Assembly: GCA_012103455.1 (NCBI GenBank) | Contig: WLWT01000001.1 | Location: 3,293,288 to 3,357,287 of the forward strand | Length of the DNA: 64,000 nt | Source of the DNA: Gammaproteobacteria bacterium | GTDB taxonomy: Bacteria > Pseudomonadota > Gammaproteobacteria > HK1 | Direction of reading: 5' to 3' | In this document: one piece after another, positions 53,668 through 61,762 of the stretch | Position numbering within the stretch: the first letter of the stretch is position 1 | Layout: each line of letters begins with the position of its first letter | Program-made: the position numbers and the translations under genes | The notes under the pieces: model-generated | What the model saw: the letters and a program-made list of their open reading frames with translations, nothing else | Told to the model about the DNA's origin: nothing | The model's database searches: none

Positions 53668-54410
53668 TCAATGGCGGCCGAACACCTGATCCAAGCGCTC
53701 AAAAAATGCCGGCACAGCGCACCATTCCCGCTCACCCATCTGCCGGTGTGCCATACCGAAACAACGGGCGCTAGAACTCAAGTAGTAACGCTCATACAGC
53801 TCCAGCCGGGCGCCCAGCGCCGAGCCCACCAGATCCCAGGCAGTCCTGAAAATACGTGCCCGCCCAGCGGCATCCGTATCAGCGCCGGTCAGATAAGTAT
53901 CCAGTAACGGCGCCAGCTCGGTATCAGCGAAATCCGCCTCGCTAGGCGTGGCCAACAGATTATGCGAGCCGATGGTTTTGATGATCTCGTTGACCCGTGC
54001 CATCCACAGGGGCACCGTGGCCCGCAGCGCCAAGAACGGTCTTGCGTCACACAACCAAGTGCCGCCGCCCCAATCGTAGGATTCCTCCTCAGCGGCCCGC
54101 ACCGCCGCCCGCGTAAGCTCCGCATAGCTCCAGATCTCGCCCAGCATGGCGGCCGTCTCCGGGCGTTGCTCGCTGCCGGTGGCCTGCGCCATGCGGCAGC
54201 ACAGCTCATAGGCGAATTCCAGCTTCACCTGCGCGCGGATCGAGGTTTGTTGCATGATATTGGGCATCCAGCCGCGCTCGCGCACCCGGTTATAGACCGC
54301 CGGCTCGCCGTCTATGAACACCCGCGCTTTGGGCACTTCTATCTCCTCGAAAATAATGAACGCGTCTTGAACTTCGCGACCCGAGGTGCCATCCTTGGCA
54401 CCCGCGCGAA
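53668..54410 (-). pseudogene. 4-hydroxyphenylacetate 3-monooxygenase (HpaB-like), C-terminal fragment
   Basis: The frame carries GTSGREVQDAFIIFEEIEVP, KARVFIDGEPAVYN, QQTSIRAQVKLEFAYELC and KTIGSHNLLATPSEADFAD, the C-terminal half of the HpaB/flavin-dependent hydroxylase family (about 480 aa whole). Upstream of about 54410 the match ends. The N-terminal start of an HpaB protein lies at 56697-56830 on the same strand, with a foreign segment between. It is probably the same gene split and partly deleted. Confidence 0.75.
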
Positions 54411-54481
54411 ATAGCCGCCACTGCGGACCGGATCACGCCGCAGGTCGCGTGCTACACTCGCGCCTCGAATCAGTACCTTGT

Positions 54482-54709
54482 ATGTCAACGATAAATCAGC
54501 CAAATCTCGCCGCCCGCAGCGACCTCGAACGACAGGTCGATTTGCTGGTGCAAATGCCGGAAGATCAGCGCGAGAATATTTTGTGGGACCTGAGCCAGCA
54601 GGCCAGCACGACCCCGGACGGCAAGTACTACCTGCGCGCGCTGCAGGCTATGCTGCGCTCGAAACTCGAATCGCTCGCCGCCGGCGTTTCTACGCACGAA
54701 ATGTCCTGA
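54482..54709 (+). CDS. Small hypothetical protein
   Basis: 75 aa from ATG at 54482. It is highly charged and probably helical (RSDLERQVDLLVQMPEDQRE), with a middle LSQQASTTPDGKYYLRAL. I do not recognise it. It is convergent with the KAP NTPase gene (20 bp gap) inside the segment that splits hpaB, so it may belong to the same mobile unit. Confidence 0.45.
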   Translation: MSTINQPNLAARSDLERQVDLLVQMPEDQRENILWDLSQQASTTPDGKYYLRALQAMLRSKLESLAAGVSTHEMS

Positions 54710-54728
54710 CGGGCCGCACCCGCCCCGC

Positions 54729-56270
54729 TCACAACCGTCCACTCCGCCGACCGACATGACGCGCGGTCGCAACCAGCTTGTACACCCGGTTGATCTCGGC
54801 GAAATCGTCGCTGTCCACTAACGCATCGAGCCAGCTCCCCAACGCACTGCCGGCAAGATTCTCAGCGCCTGCAAAACCCGGGCCGATGCGCCTGGCTTGG
54901 GCATCAGCGGCGCTATCCTTGCCGGTGCCACCCTCCGGCCGTATAGACGGCCTGCCATCACGAATCGCGCGCAGGAATCGTTCCTTCGTCTCGCTATCCA
55001 AGACCAGCTGCGCATCTTCATAGCATACCGCCAGCGCCTCGAAAACCCGGGTGTAGTAGCTGGCTCGACTCTGCAAGCTTTGCGACTCGAACTGCTTGAG
55101 CCAGACCCGGCCGTAGTTCTCCGAAAAAACCTGTTCGGCAAAAAACGCCAGCAGGTCGTCACGCGCATGATCGATGCTGAATTCATAATAAAGCCAGCGT
55201 GCAATGCGTTTCAGCCGCCGCAGGTTGAGCGAGGCCTGTTCGAATATCTGCTCGTACTCGGGCGACAGCTTGTCACCGACTTGCGCGCGCAAGTCGGCAA
55301 CCAACTGATCGAACACCGGCTTGACCACTGCCTGCTCGAAACGTCCGGCACCGTCGCCGATATCAAACTCATAGAGAAAGAATTTCTCAAGATAACTTTT
55401 GGCTCGCTCACGCGCTTGCGCGAGCGGCGTTTCCGACGAATCCGCTTCCAACGAACCCTTGAAGATATCCACGTAGGGCTCGGCCAACGCCAGTGTCACC
55501 TGCGCACGATCGAGTGCGAGTACGTAGACGACGCCCGGCACCCACAGGAAATTCTTCATTGATTCGAGCAAGCGCTTCACCTGCTCGGACTCACAACGAT
55601 CAAGGTCATCGACGAAGATAATCACCGGCTTCGCATCGTCGTCTAACGCGCCGTTCAACCTGCCGGTGGCGGCGAACCGAATCAAATCCTCGAAGTCGCG
55701 CTTGAACTGCTCGTTTTCACTCTCCGGATACTGAAACCGGTTGCTCTCGCCCTCGTAGAAAGACATGAAATCCTGACCGATGCGTTCGATTTCCCCGCGC
55801 TCGACGCCGATGCGCTCGGCAACGAAGCCGGTCGCGGTTCTGGCGGCCGCCTTGGCCACCCGGCCGAGCAGCCGCATGCCGGTCTTCACCACCTTCTGCT
55901 TGGCGGCGTTGCTGCGCTTGATCGATTTCTGCGCCGAGGCCACGATTTCCGTCAGCAACGGAATCAGCAAATCCGGTTCACGCTCGTATCGCCACGGCTC
56001 GAACCAGATCGTCACGGCATCCCCGCCGACTTCCTCCGACGAGTTCTGGCCGGCATCCGCCTGGTCCCGGCGGTTGACGGCGCTCAGGAAGTAGCGCAGG
56101 AAGGTTGTTTTTCCCGACCCCCAGGGGCCGTACACGGCGAAGGTGATCGGACCGCGATCCGGTGTCCGCGGCAGTGCCTTCGCAAGCGCACGGGTAATCG
56201 CGCTCAATTGCGGTGATTGCCCCGGTCCGAGCGGTTCGTCCCACAGGAACGCCGGATCTACATTCGCCAT
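54729..56270 (-). CDS. KAP-family P-loop NTPase
   Basis: About 513 aa from ATG at 56270 (GGAGGA 4 nt upstream). Walker A YGPWGSGKTTFLRY and Walker B PVIIFVDDLDRCESEQVKRL are the KAP signatures, with FEPWRYE between. The usual transmembrane pair inserted in many KAP proteins is not evident; residues 110-140 are basic and only mildly hydrophobic. KAP NTPases are found in several phage defence and plasmid systems, and here one is the main cargo of a segment that interrupts hpaB. A defence role is inference. Confidence 0.8.
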   Translation of the reverse strand: MANVDPAFLWDEPLGPGQSPQLSAITRALAKALPRTPDRGPITFAVYGPWGSGKTTFLRYFLSAVNRRDQADAGQNSSEEVGGDAVTIWFEPWRYEREPDLLIPLLTEIVASAQKSIKRSNAAKQKVVKTGMRLLGRVAKAAARTATGFVAERIGVERGEIERIGQDFMSFYEGESNRFQYPESENEQFKRDFEDLIRFAATGRLNGALDDDAKPVIIFVDDLDRCESEQVKRLLESMKNFLWVPGVVYVLALDRAQVTLALAEPYVDIFKGSLEADSSETPLAQARERAKSYLEKFFLYEFDIGDGAGRFEQAVVKPVFDQLVADLRAQVGDKLSPEYEQIFEQASLNLRRLKRIARWLYYEFSIDHARDDLLAFFAEQVFSENYGRVWLKQFESQSLQSRASYYTRVFEALAVCYEDAQLVLDSETKERFLRAIRDGRPSIRPEGGTGKDSAADAQARRIGPGFAGAENLAGSALGSWLDALVDSDDFAEINRVYKLVATARHVGRRSGRL

Positions 56271-56502
56271 TTGCTCCTCCACAGCAACCGGGCTCGCCGT
56301 ACTCTCGCGCGCGAGCATAACGCAGGCAAGCGGCTGACATCACACAAAACCCGAGGCGCGCCGTATGAGAACCCGCATCCGTTCGCGGCTAATCCGGGGC
56401 ACATGACCCGGCGTCCAGCGGCAATATCCGCCAGTTTCATCTGCCGGTAACACAAGCGGTGTAGGACCGGGTGCACCTAGAAAAAAGTTGAAGGGGGAAT
56501 CC

Positions 56503-56751
56503 TTGAAACACGCAATGCAAATCCTCGGTGCGGCGGTGCTCGGCTTGCTGGCCACCCCGGCACTGGCTCAATTCAATCTCCAGATCACCGAAATGTGGCC
56601 CGGCAACGAACCCGGCAACAACCTGACCGAAGACTGGTTCGAAATCGTCAACTTCGGTGACGCGGCCTGGATCTCGGGTGTCGATGGCGACCTCTATGCC
56701 GCCATAGTGGCGATGGAACGGGCGAACGGCGGGTGCGCGGTAACGTCATGA
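56503..56751 (+). pseudogene. Secreted lamin-tail-domain-like protein, truncated
   Basis: From TTG at 56503 (AAGGGGGA ahead) the product has a signal peptide (MQILGAAVLGLLATPALAQ) and then FNLQITEMWPGNEPG, TEDWFEIVNFGDAAW, the start of a lamin-tail domain. At about 56697 the frame crosses into DNA that encodes hpaB on the opposite strand, so about 65 residues are genuine and the rest is missing. Lamin-tail proteins are often large extracellular phosphatases or nucleases. Confidence 0.65.
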
Positions 56752-56830
56752 ATACGCTCACCGTTGACCCAAAGCTCGCGCCCGTCGCGCAAGCCTTCGA
56801 TATAGTCAGAACCGGTGCGAAACGCTGTTC
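56697..56830 (-). pseudogene. HpaB-like N-terminal fragment
   Basis: On the minus strand the translation reads RTGSDYIEGLRDGRELWVNG and ERIHDVTAHPPFARSIATMA, the conserved N-terminus of 4-hydroxyphenylacetate 3-hydroxylase-type enzymes. It stops where the lamin-tail fragment begins. Together with the C-terminal piece at 53668-54410 it shows that about 2.29 kb of unrelated DNA now sits within hpaB. Confidence 0.75.
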
Positions 56831-56990
56831 GCACAACCGCAACACGAATACACCCGCCACCTTTTGCCTCTCATGCTTAAGCCCGAGGTATTGTCCACGC
56901 CGCACTTGAAAATGGCGCCACCGGTGGCTTGCGCACCCGCCACGTCAATTGCCCGGTTATGCCATCATGTGCCGCGTTGCCCCGCTTTAT

Positions 56991-57037
56991 ATGGGCCAGG
57001 GTTGAATATGGGCCGGGGTTAAATATGAACCGGGGGT
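56991..57037 (+). repeat. 17-bp tandem repeat, about 2.8 copies
   Basis: ATGGGCCAGGGTTGAAT, ATGGGCCGGGGTTAAAT and the partial ATGAACCGGGGGT, 78 bp upstream of the dioxygenase start. The rest of 56831-57114 shows no gene; it must hold the dioxygenase promoter. Confidence 0.85.
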
Positions 57038-57114
57038 CCCGCTTAGCGCATTGGCTTGATACGTTGTCAAAATTTCATCAGTGAAGAAAAAACGCCGTAC
57101 TGGAGACCAGGCAG

Positions 57115-58455
57115 ATGTCAATCGAACTGCAAAACCTCATCGAACCGGACCGCGTACACCGTAGCGTATACACCGATCAAGCCATCTTCGATCAGGAAAT
57201 CGGGCAGATCTTCGAGAAAGTGTGGGTTTACTGTGGCCACCAGTCCCAGATCCCGCACACCGGCGACTATCACACGGTCCAGATAGGCCGCCAACCCATG
57301 TTCATGATCCGCGCCAATGACGGGCGCATCCACGTACTCTACAACCGCTGCCCGCACCGTGGCGTGCAACTGTGTGGCGCCCTCAAGGGCAACGCCGGCA
57401 CCTCCCTGGCCTGCGCTTACCATGGCTGGACCTTTCATCTAGACGGCAAAATCAAGGCCATCCCCATGGGCGCGGCCTACGACGGCACCCGCCTTACCCT
57501 GGATCACCCCGATTGCAGCATGAAAGCCGCCGCCCGCGTGGACCGCTACCGGGGTTTCGTATTCGCCAGCCTGGCGGCACAAGGCCCGAGTCTGTTGCAG
57601 TTCTTGGGCGCTGCGAAAATAGCTTTCGACGATATGTGTGATCGCTCGCCGCAAGGGGAAGTGGAGGTGGTGCCCATCTGTCACCGCGTGGTGCAGCACT
57701 CCAATTGGAAGTTCTTCATGGAAAATCAGCTAGACGCGCTGCATCCGTCAGTGACGCACCAATCCACCGGCAGCGCCGCGACCCGCGTGGAACAGCGGTT
57801 GACCGAGGAGCGGGGGGCCGCCCCACTCCACTACCACTACTTGTCGGCCTTCGCCTCCAGTTTTGACCGGTGGGATTCGGTGCAGACGGTGAATCTGCCC
57901 CGTGGCCACGGCCTGCTGCAAGCCTACATGGGCTTGCGGCCCACCGATCCCGATACCCTTGAATACGAGCGCTTAATGCGCGCCGCCTACGGCGCGGAGA
58001 AAACCGAAGAATATCTATCGCGCAGCATCCACCACGTACTGGTATATCCCTACCTGTCGGTGCAATCGCCGCTACAGCAGTTGCGCTGCTTGCGGCCCAT
58101 TGCGCCGGACAAAACCCTATCGGAGATCTGGCACTTTCGCCTCAAGGGGGTACCGGAGGCGATCTATCAACGCTCGTTGTGGTACTTCAACCTGGTGAAC
58201 TCTCCCGCCACCCTGGTTAACGCCGATGATCTGGAGAACTGGACGCGCGCTCAGCGTGGACTGCAATCCAGTGGCGGTGAGTGGGTCAGCTTTCACCGCC
58301 ACTACGGCGGCGATACGGAAAAAGACGGCGTTATCTTCTCCAACAAAGGCACCTCCGAGGCGGTCATGCGCAGCCAGTTCAAAGCGTGGAGTACCTACAT
58401 GGCCGCCCGGGGGACGCCCGGCGAAGGCGGACTCAACGGCGGCGCGCACGCATGA
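57115..58455 (+). CDS. Rieske ring-hydroxylating dioxygenase, alpha subunit
   Basis: 446 aa. CPHRG (Cys79, His81) and CAYHGW (Cys100, His103) bind the Rieske cluster; NQLDALHPSVTH carries the mononuclear iron ligands (Asp, His, His). It dihydroxylates or demethylates an aromatic or N-methylated substrate using electrons from a separate reductase and ferredoxin, neither of which is in the window. The beta subunit overlaps it by 4 nt. The nearby hpaB remnant suggests a former aromatic-degradation locus. Confidence 0.9.
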   Translation: MSIELQNLIEPDRVHRSVYTDQAIFDQEIGQIFEKVWVYCGHQSQIPHTGDYHTVQIGRQPMFMIRANDGRIHVLYNRCPHRGVQLCGALKGNAGTSLACAYHGWTFHLDGKIKAIPMGAAYDGTRLTLDHPDCSMKAAARVDRYRGFVFASLAAQGPSLLQFLGAAKIAFDDMCDRSPQGEVEVVPICHRVVQHSNWKFFMENQLDALHPSVTHQSTGSAATRVEQRLTEERGAAPLHYHYLSAFASSFDRWDSVQTVNLPRGHGLLQAYMGLRPTDPDTLEYERLMRAAYGAEKTEEYLSRSIHHVLVYPYLSVQSPLQQLRCLRPIAPDKTLSEIWHFRLKGVPEAIYQRSLWYFNLVNSPATLVNADDLENWTRAQRGLQSSGGEWVSFHRHYGGDTEKDGVIFSNKGTSEAVMRSQFKAWSTYMAARGTPGEGGLNGGAHA

Positions 58456-59078
58456 GCACCGAACAACTGGCTGACGCCCTCGCCCCCAACACCGTCATTA
58501 CCGGCACCGATGACGCTACCGGAGCGCAGGCGATCGCACCACAGGCGCTGGGCCGAAGCGCGCCCACCCACACTCAGTACGTACCGGGCAAGGGGGTATA
58601 CGACAATACCTTGCAGCTCCTAGTGGAAGCCTTCCTCTACCGCCAAGCGGCGCTGCTAGACGCCAAAGACTGGCAAGCATTCATCGACTGTTTCAGCGCC
58701 GATGGCGTGTATTGGATGCCGGTGGAACCAGCCCAAACCAGTTGGACCCACCAGCCGTCGATATTCGCTGAGGATCGGCTGATGATGGAAATCCGCATGC
58801 GCCGCCTGAACCATCCCAATGCCTGGTCACAGGCGCCCATGTGGGGCACCAATCATCTGGTCGGTAACGTGATTATCGAGTCGGCCAACGATGAGCGGGT
58901 GCAGGTTTACTCACGTTTTCAGATGATGGAACTGCGCCGCGACGACATCCGCCACTTCGGCGGAACCTACCGCCACAGCCTAGCCCGCAGCGGCGATGAT
59001 TTTCGTATCAAATTGCAGCGGGTGGACATGATGAACGGGCAAGCGGCGTACGACTACGTGTTGCAGGCGTGGGGTTGA
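58452..59078 (+). CDS. Ring-hydroxylating dioxygenase, beta subunit
   Basis: 208 aa from ATG at 58452 (ATGA overlap with the alpha stop). The SnoaL/NTF2-like core shows VEAFLYRQAALLDAKDWQAF, DGVYWMPVE, DRLMMEIRMRRLN, HLVGNVIIE and VYSRFQMMELRR. Its first about 45 residues are a variable extension. It is the structural partner of the alpha subunit in an alpha3beta3 hexamer. Confidence 0.85.
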   Translation: MSTEQLADALAPNTVITGTDDATGAQAIAPQALGRSAPTHTQYVPGKGVYDNTLQLLVEAFLYRQAALLDAKDWQAFIDCFSADGVYWMPVEPAQTSWTHQPSIFAEDRLMMEIRMRRLNHPNAWSQAPMWGTNHLVGNVIIESANDERVQVYSRFQMMELRRDDIRHFGGTYRHSLARSGDDFRIKLQRVDMMNGQAAYDYVLQAWG

Positions 59079-59091
59079 GGTCCCCTAGAGC

Positions 59092-59278
59092 CTAGTCAAT
59101 GCCTTGCCAGGCCAAGTAATTATAGAGGTCGGCCCGGCGCAGCAGCGCCGGGCCGACCGGCTCGCCCGGGGTGTAGTCCCACTGCGGCGCCGCTGGCGTT
59201 GGCTCAGACGGATATCTGCCGTTAGCTGCTCCACATTCCACTATTCGTTGTCGGAACGCCCAGTGAGTTTGCTTTTAG
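59092..59278 (-). pseudogene. C-terminal stump of an unidentified protein, cut by the MITE
   Basis: On the minus strand the frame HWAFRQRIVECGAANGRYPS continues EPTPAAPQWDYTPGEPVGP, ALLRRADLYNYLAWQGID and ends at TAG. It is plainly coding but I cannot name it. Upstream it runs into the 138-bp MITE at 59279. The strong 14-bp hairpin in it (59127-59158) is part of the code for GPALLRRADL and not a terminator. Confidence 0.5.
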
Positions 59279-59560
59279 AGCCCCTCTAAAAATAGTAATT
59301 TTTCGTGAGTGCAAGGAAGCACCGCGCGCAGAATCGCAGTGTATAGGTCATCACTGCTGTACCACAAAATAGTTAAACACAGCGTATAAGCTATTGATTT
59401 ACATAAAAATTAACTATGGCATTGTGTTTGAAACATGAAAATAGTTTTAAAATTCAAAGAGTTAGTATGCTCTATGGGACAGCAGTGATAGGTCATACAT
59501 AAGGATTGGAGCACGGAACTGGCGCCGCAATCACGGAAAAAGTACATTTTTAGAGGTGCC
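59279..59560. mobile_element. 138-bp MITE interrupted by a second MITE
   Basis: The outer element has the usual ends (CCTCTAAAAATAG and CATTTTTAGAGGTGCC) with flanks TTTTAG and CTTTAG, one mismatch from a 6-bp duplication. Its interior is split at ATAGGTCAT by a 136-bp element. Without that insert plus one 9-bp duplication it would be 137 bp. Confidence 0.9.
59352..59487. mobile_element. 136-bp non-autonomous element with IS4-type ends
   Basis: The ends CACTGCTGTACCACAAA and TCTATGGGACAGCAGTG resemble the ends of the IS4-type elements (CATTGCTGTCCCA). ATAGGTCAT is duplicated exactly (59343-59351 and 59488-59496), a 9-bp target duplication in the IS4 range. There is no coding capacity. It was therefore probably moved by the IS4-type transposase. 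Confidence 0.9.
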
Positions 59561-60303
59561 CTTTAGTCGATCACAATCGGGGAGCATTGTCAGTGCTGAA
59601 CATTAAAGCTTGACAAAACTATATAGAACTATATTGTGCCATTGTCGTCTCACAAATTTATGAATGAGCTTTGGAATCAAAGACTATTGTGCGCTAATTT
59701 GTTAGAATAGAGGTTCAGAATATCTTTCAATATCAACAGGATAATAGCCTTGAGTCACAGTAACAGCGTATTTTCACAGCTACTGAAACTGATTTCGAGA
59801 CATGAATTCGAAACCCTCGCAAAAACCCACCATAAAGGCCGTGTATTGAGGAAAATATCACGCGGGTCACAGTTTGTGGCGTTGAGTTTTGCTCAACTCG
59901 CCGGGCGCTGTAGTTTGCGAGATATTGTCAGCAACCTGGATAAACAACGCCGCAAAAGTTACCATTGGGGTATCGCTAAGGTCAGCCGAAGCTCTCTGGC
60001 TCGTAACGAAGGATTATTTTGGAAGCTACTGGCACGATGTCAAAGCTTGGCGCCTAGGCATGGGTTTCGTTTTAAAAATAAGCTTTATTCCTTGGATGCA
60101 TCGACCATCGATTGATGCTTATCACTATTTCCTTGGGCTAAGTTTCGTAAGACCAAAGGCGCGATTAAACTACATGTTGGTCTGGACCATGATGGTTTTT
60201 TACCGGTCTTTATGACTATTACCGAAGGCAAACAACAAGATATTACACAAGGCCGTAGTTTAGAACTGGATGCGGGTTCTATTGTGGTGTTTGATCGTGG
60301 CTA

Positions 60304-61416
60304 TACCCATCACACTTCAAGATGCGAACATCGGTGCATTAATAATGTGAAACCTATCAGTGATTCTTTTTCTCAATAAAATCTTTCGTCTTCCAATGCG
60401 CTTGAAAAAATTCAAAGAGGCTTCCCGAAAATCTACAAACTTCTCATAGTACCGATTATAAGTAACCGCTTCATGCATCATTTTCCAAAGTCGCTCAATT
60501 GGATTTAAATTCGGTGAATAGGGCGGCAAATAGTGTAATTTAATGTTTGAGTCCTTGGCATAAGACTGAACGTCTTTGCTCTTATGATAAGCCGCATTAT
60601 CCCAAATTACATGAATTTCTTTCTCTGGTGTATGCCGTTTGCGTAGAGATTTTAGAAAAGATTTAATGGTTTGCGCATTCACTCGCTCAACTTCAGTGTG
60701 GATTATTTTGTGACCATCCAAAGATACAGCACCAATGAAATTCAATCGTGTTTGACGAGCCGTTGTGGCAATATTCTTTCGAGTGCCTCTTAAAATCCAT
60801 CCATAAGCCAACCGCGTTTGATACTGCGGATGAAAACTGTCCGAGAAATAGATTAAACCCTTGTTTTTAGGGTCTTTCGAAAGATGTTCATAGTCTTTGG
60901 CAAACGCTTTTTGCGCCTGTGCGTTTGCTTTCGCTGGAACTGCATCAGGCTTCTTGTGGCAGACATTATTGCGATGCAGCCATTTTGTCATGCCGCTTAC
61001 ACTGTAAAGCTTACCAAAATTCAACTTCACATAAGTGCAAATGTCCTTAACATAAGGATAAGTCATTCCTTCTAGGTGTTTAACGAGCTTTGCTGTTTCA
61101 TTCTCGTCTCAATCACTTTTGCTGCCCCCGTTTTCGGGCTTCAGCTTAGCTTTAGAAAAGTAATCATCGACATGGCGTCTAATAGTCTCATCATCTAAAA
61201 GCAAAATCCTAGCAATTTCTGAATAACTATAACCCTCATCAAAAGCTAAAACCGCTTTTATTCGGTCTCGAATACGCCCATCTCTCTCTTTACGATGAGA
61301 TTTTATGAGTTCATCGCGCTCGTTCGGTGTTAAATGATTGTTCATAAGCTTATTTTGACCATAATCAGCTAGCTAATATAAGTATTCTATATTCGCATTT
61401 TCAATGGCGATGGGTA
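60304..61416. mobile_element. IS630-type element 2, copy 2 (1113 bp)
   Basis: Starts TACCCATCACAC and ends GGCGATGGGTA, flanked by TA at 60302-60303 and 61417-61418. It is an inverted, near-identical copy of 33254-34366 and of the same length. The target is the IS4-type copy C at GGCTATACGG. Confidence 0.95.
60317..61345 (-). pseudogene. IS630-type transposase, copy 2, same in-frame TGA
   Basis: The N-terminal part (61109-61345) ends GGSKSD before TGA; the DDE part (60317-61066) continues in the same frame. It differs from copy 1 at only a few residues (for example PSKRD against PNERD, HAPEKD against HTPEKE), so the TGA predates the split of the two copies. Confidence 0.85.
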
Positions 61417-61762
61417 TATACGGACTTCACGTGGTTTAACTTGCTCAATTCAGAAGGAGATTTATTTTGTTACACGGTTGAAAGCCAATACAAAATACCG
61501 GGTTATTTCTCGCCATCAGGTGAATAAAGAGCAGGGCATCACGTCGGAGCAGACGCTGGTTTTAACGGACCCTAAAGCCGATACCTGCCCGATTAATTGG
61601 CAAATTGAGTTATTCTTCAAATGCATCAAACAAAATTTGAAGATTAAGTCATTCGTAGGCACGACAATAGTCTGCAATCGGGCGAGGTATAGGCGTGAAG
61701 ATGTAAGCCTTGCGTTGCCAAACTTGGAAACTATATATTTTATCTAAGAAGGAAGGTCACAA

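Larger units (their letters stand above)
59640..61663. mobile_element. IS4-type element, copy C, split by an IS630-type element and truncated
   Basis: The left part (59640-60303) starts CATTGTCGTCTCACAAATTT and encodes SVFSQLLKLISRHEFETLAK. The right part resumes after the IS630 element at 61419 (TACGGACTTCACGTGG) and runs to GTAGGCACG at about 61663. It has an internal deletion (between CPIN and WQIELFFKCIKQ) and lacks the right end. It is degenerate and silent. Confidence 0.85.

Noticed and set aside
59127..59158. 14-bp GC-rich hairpin as a rho-independent terminator
   Set aside because: No T-tract follows and it encodes GPALLRRADL in a gene stump on the minus strand.
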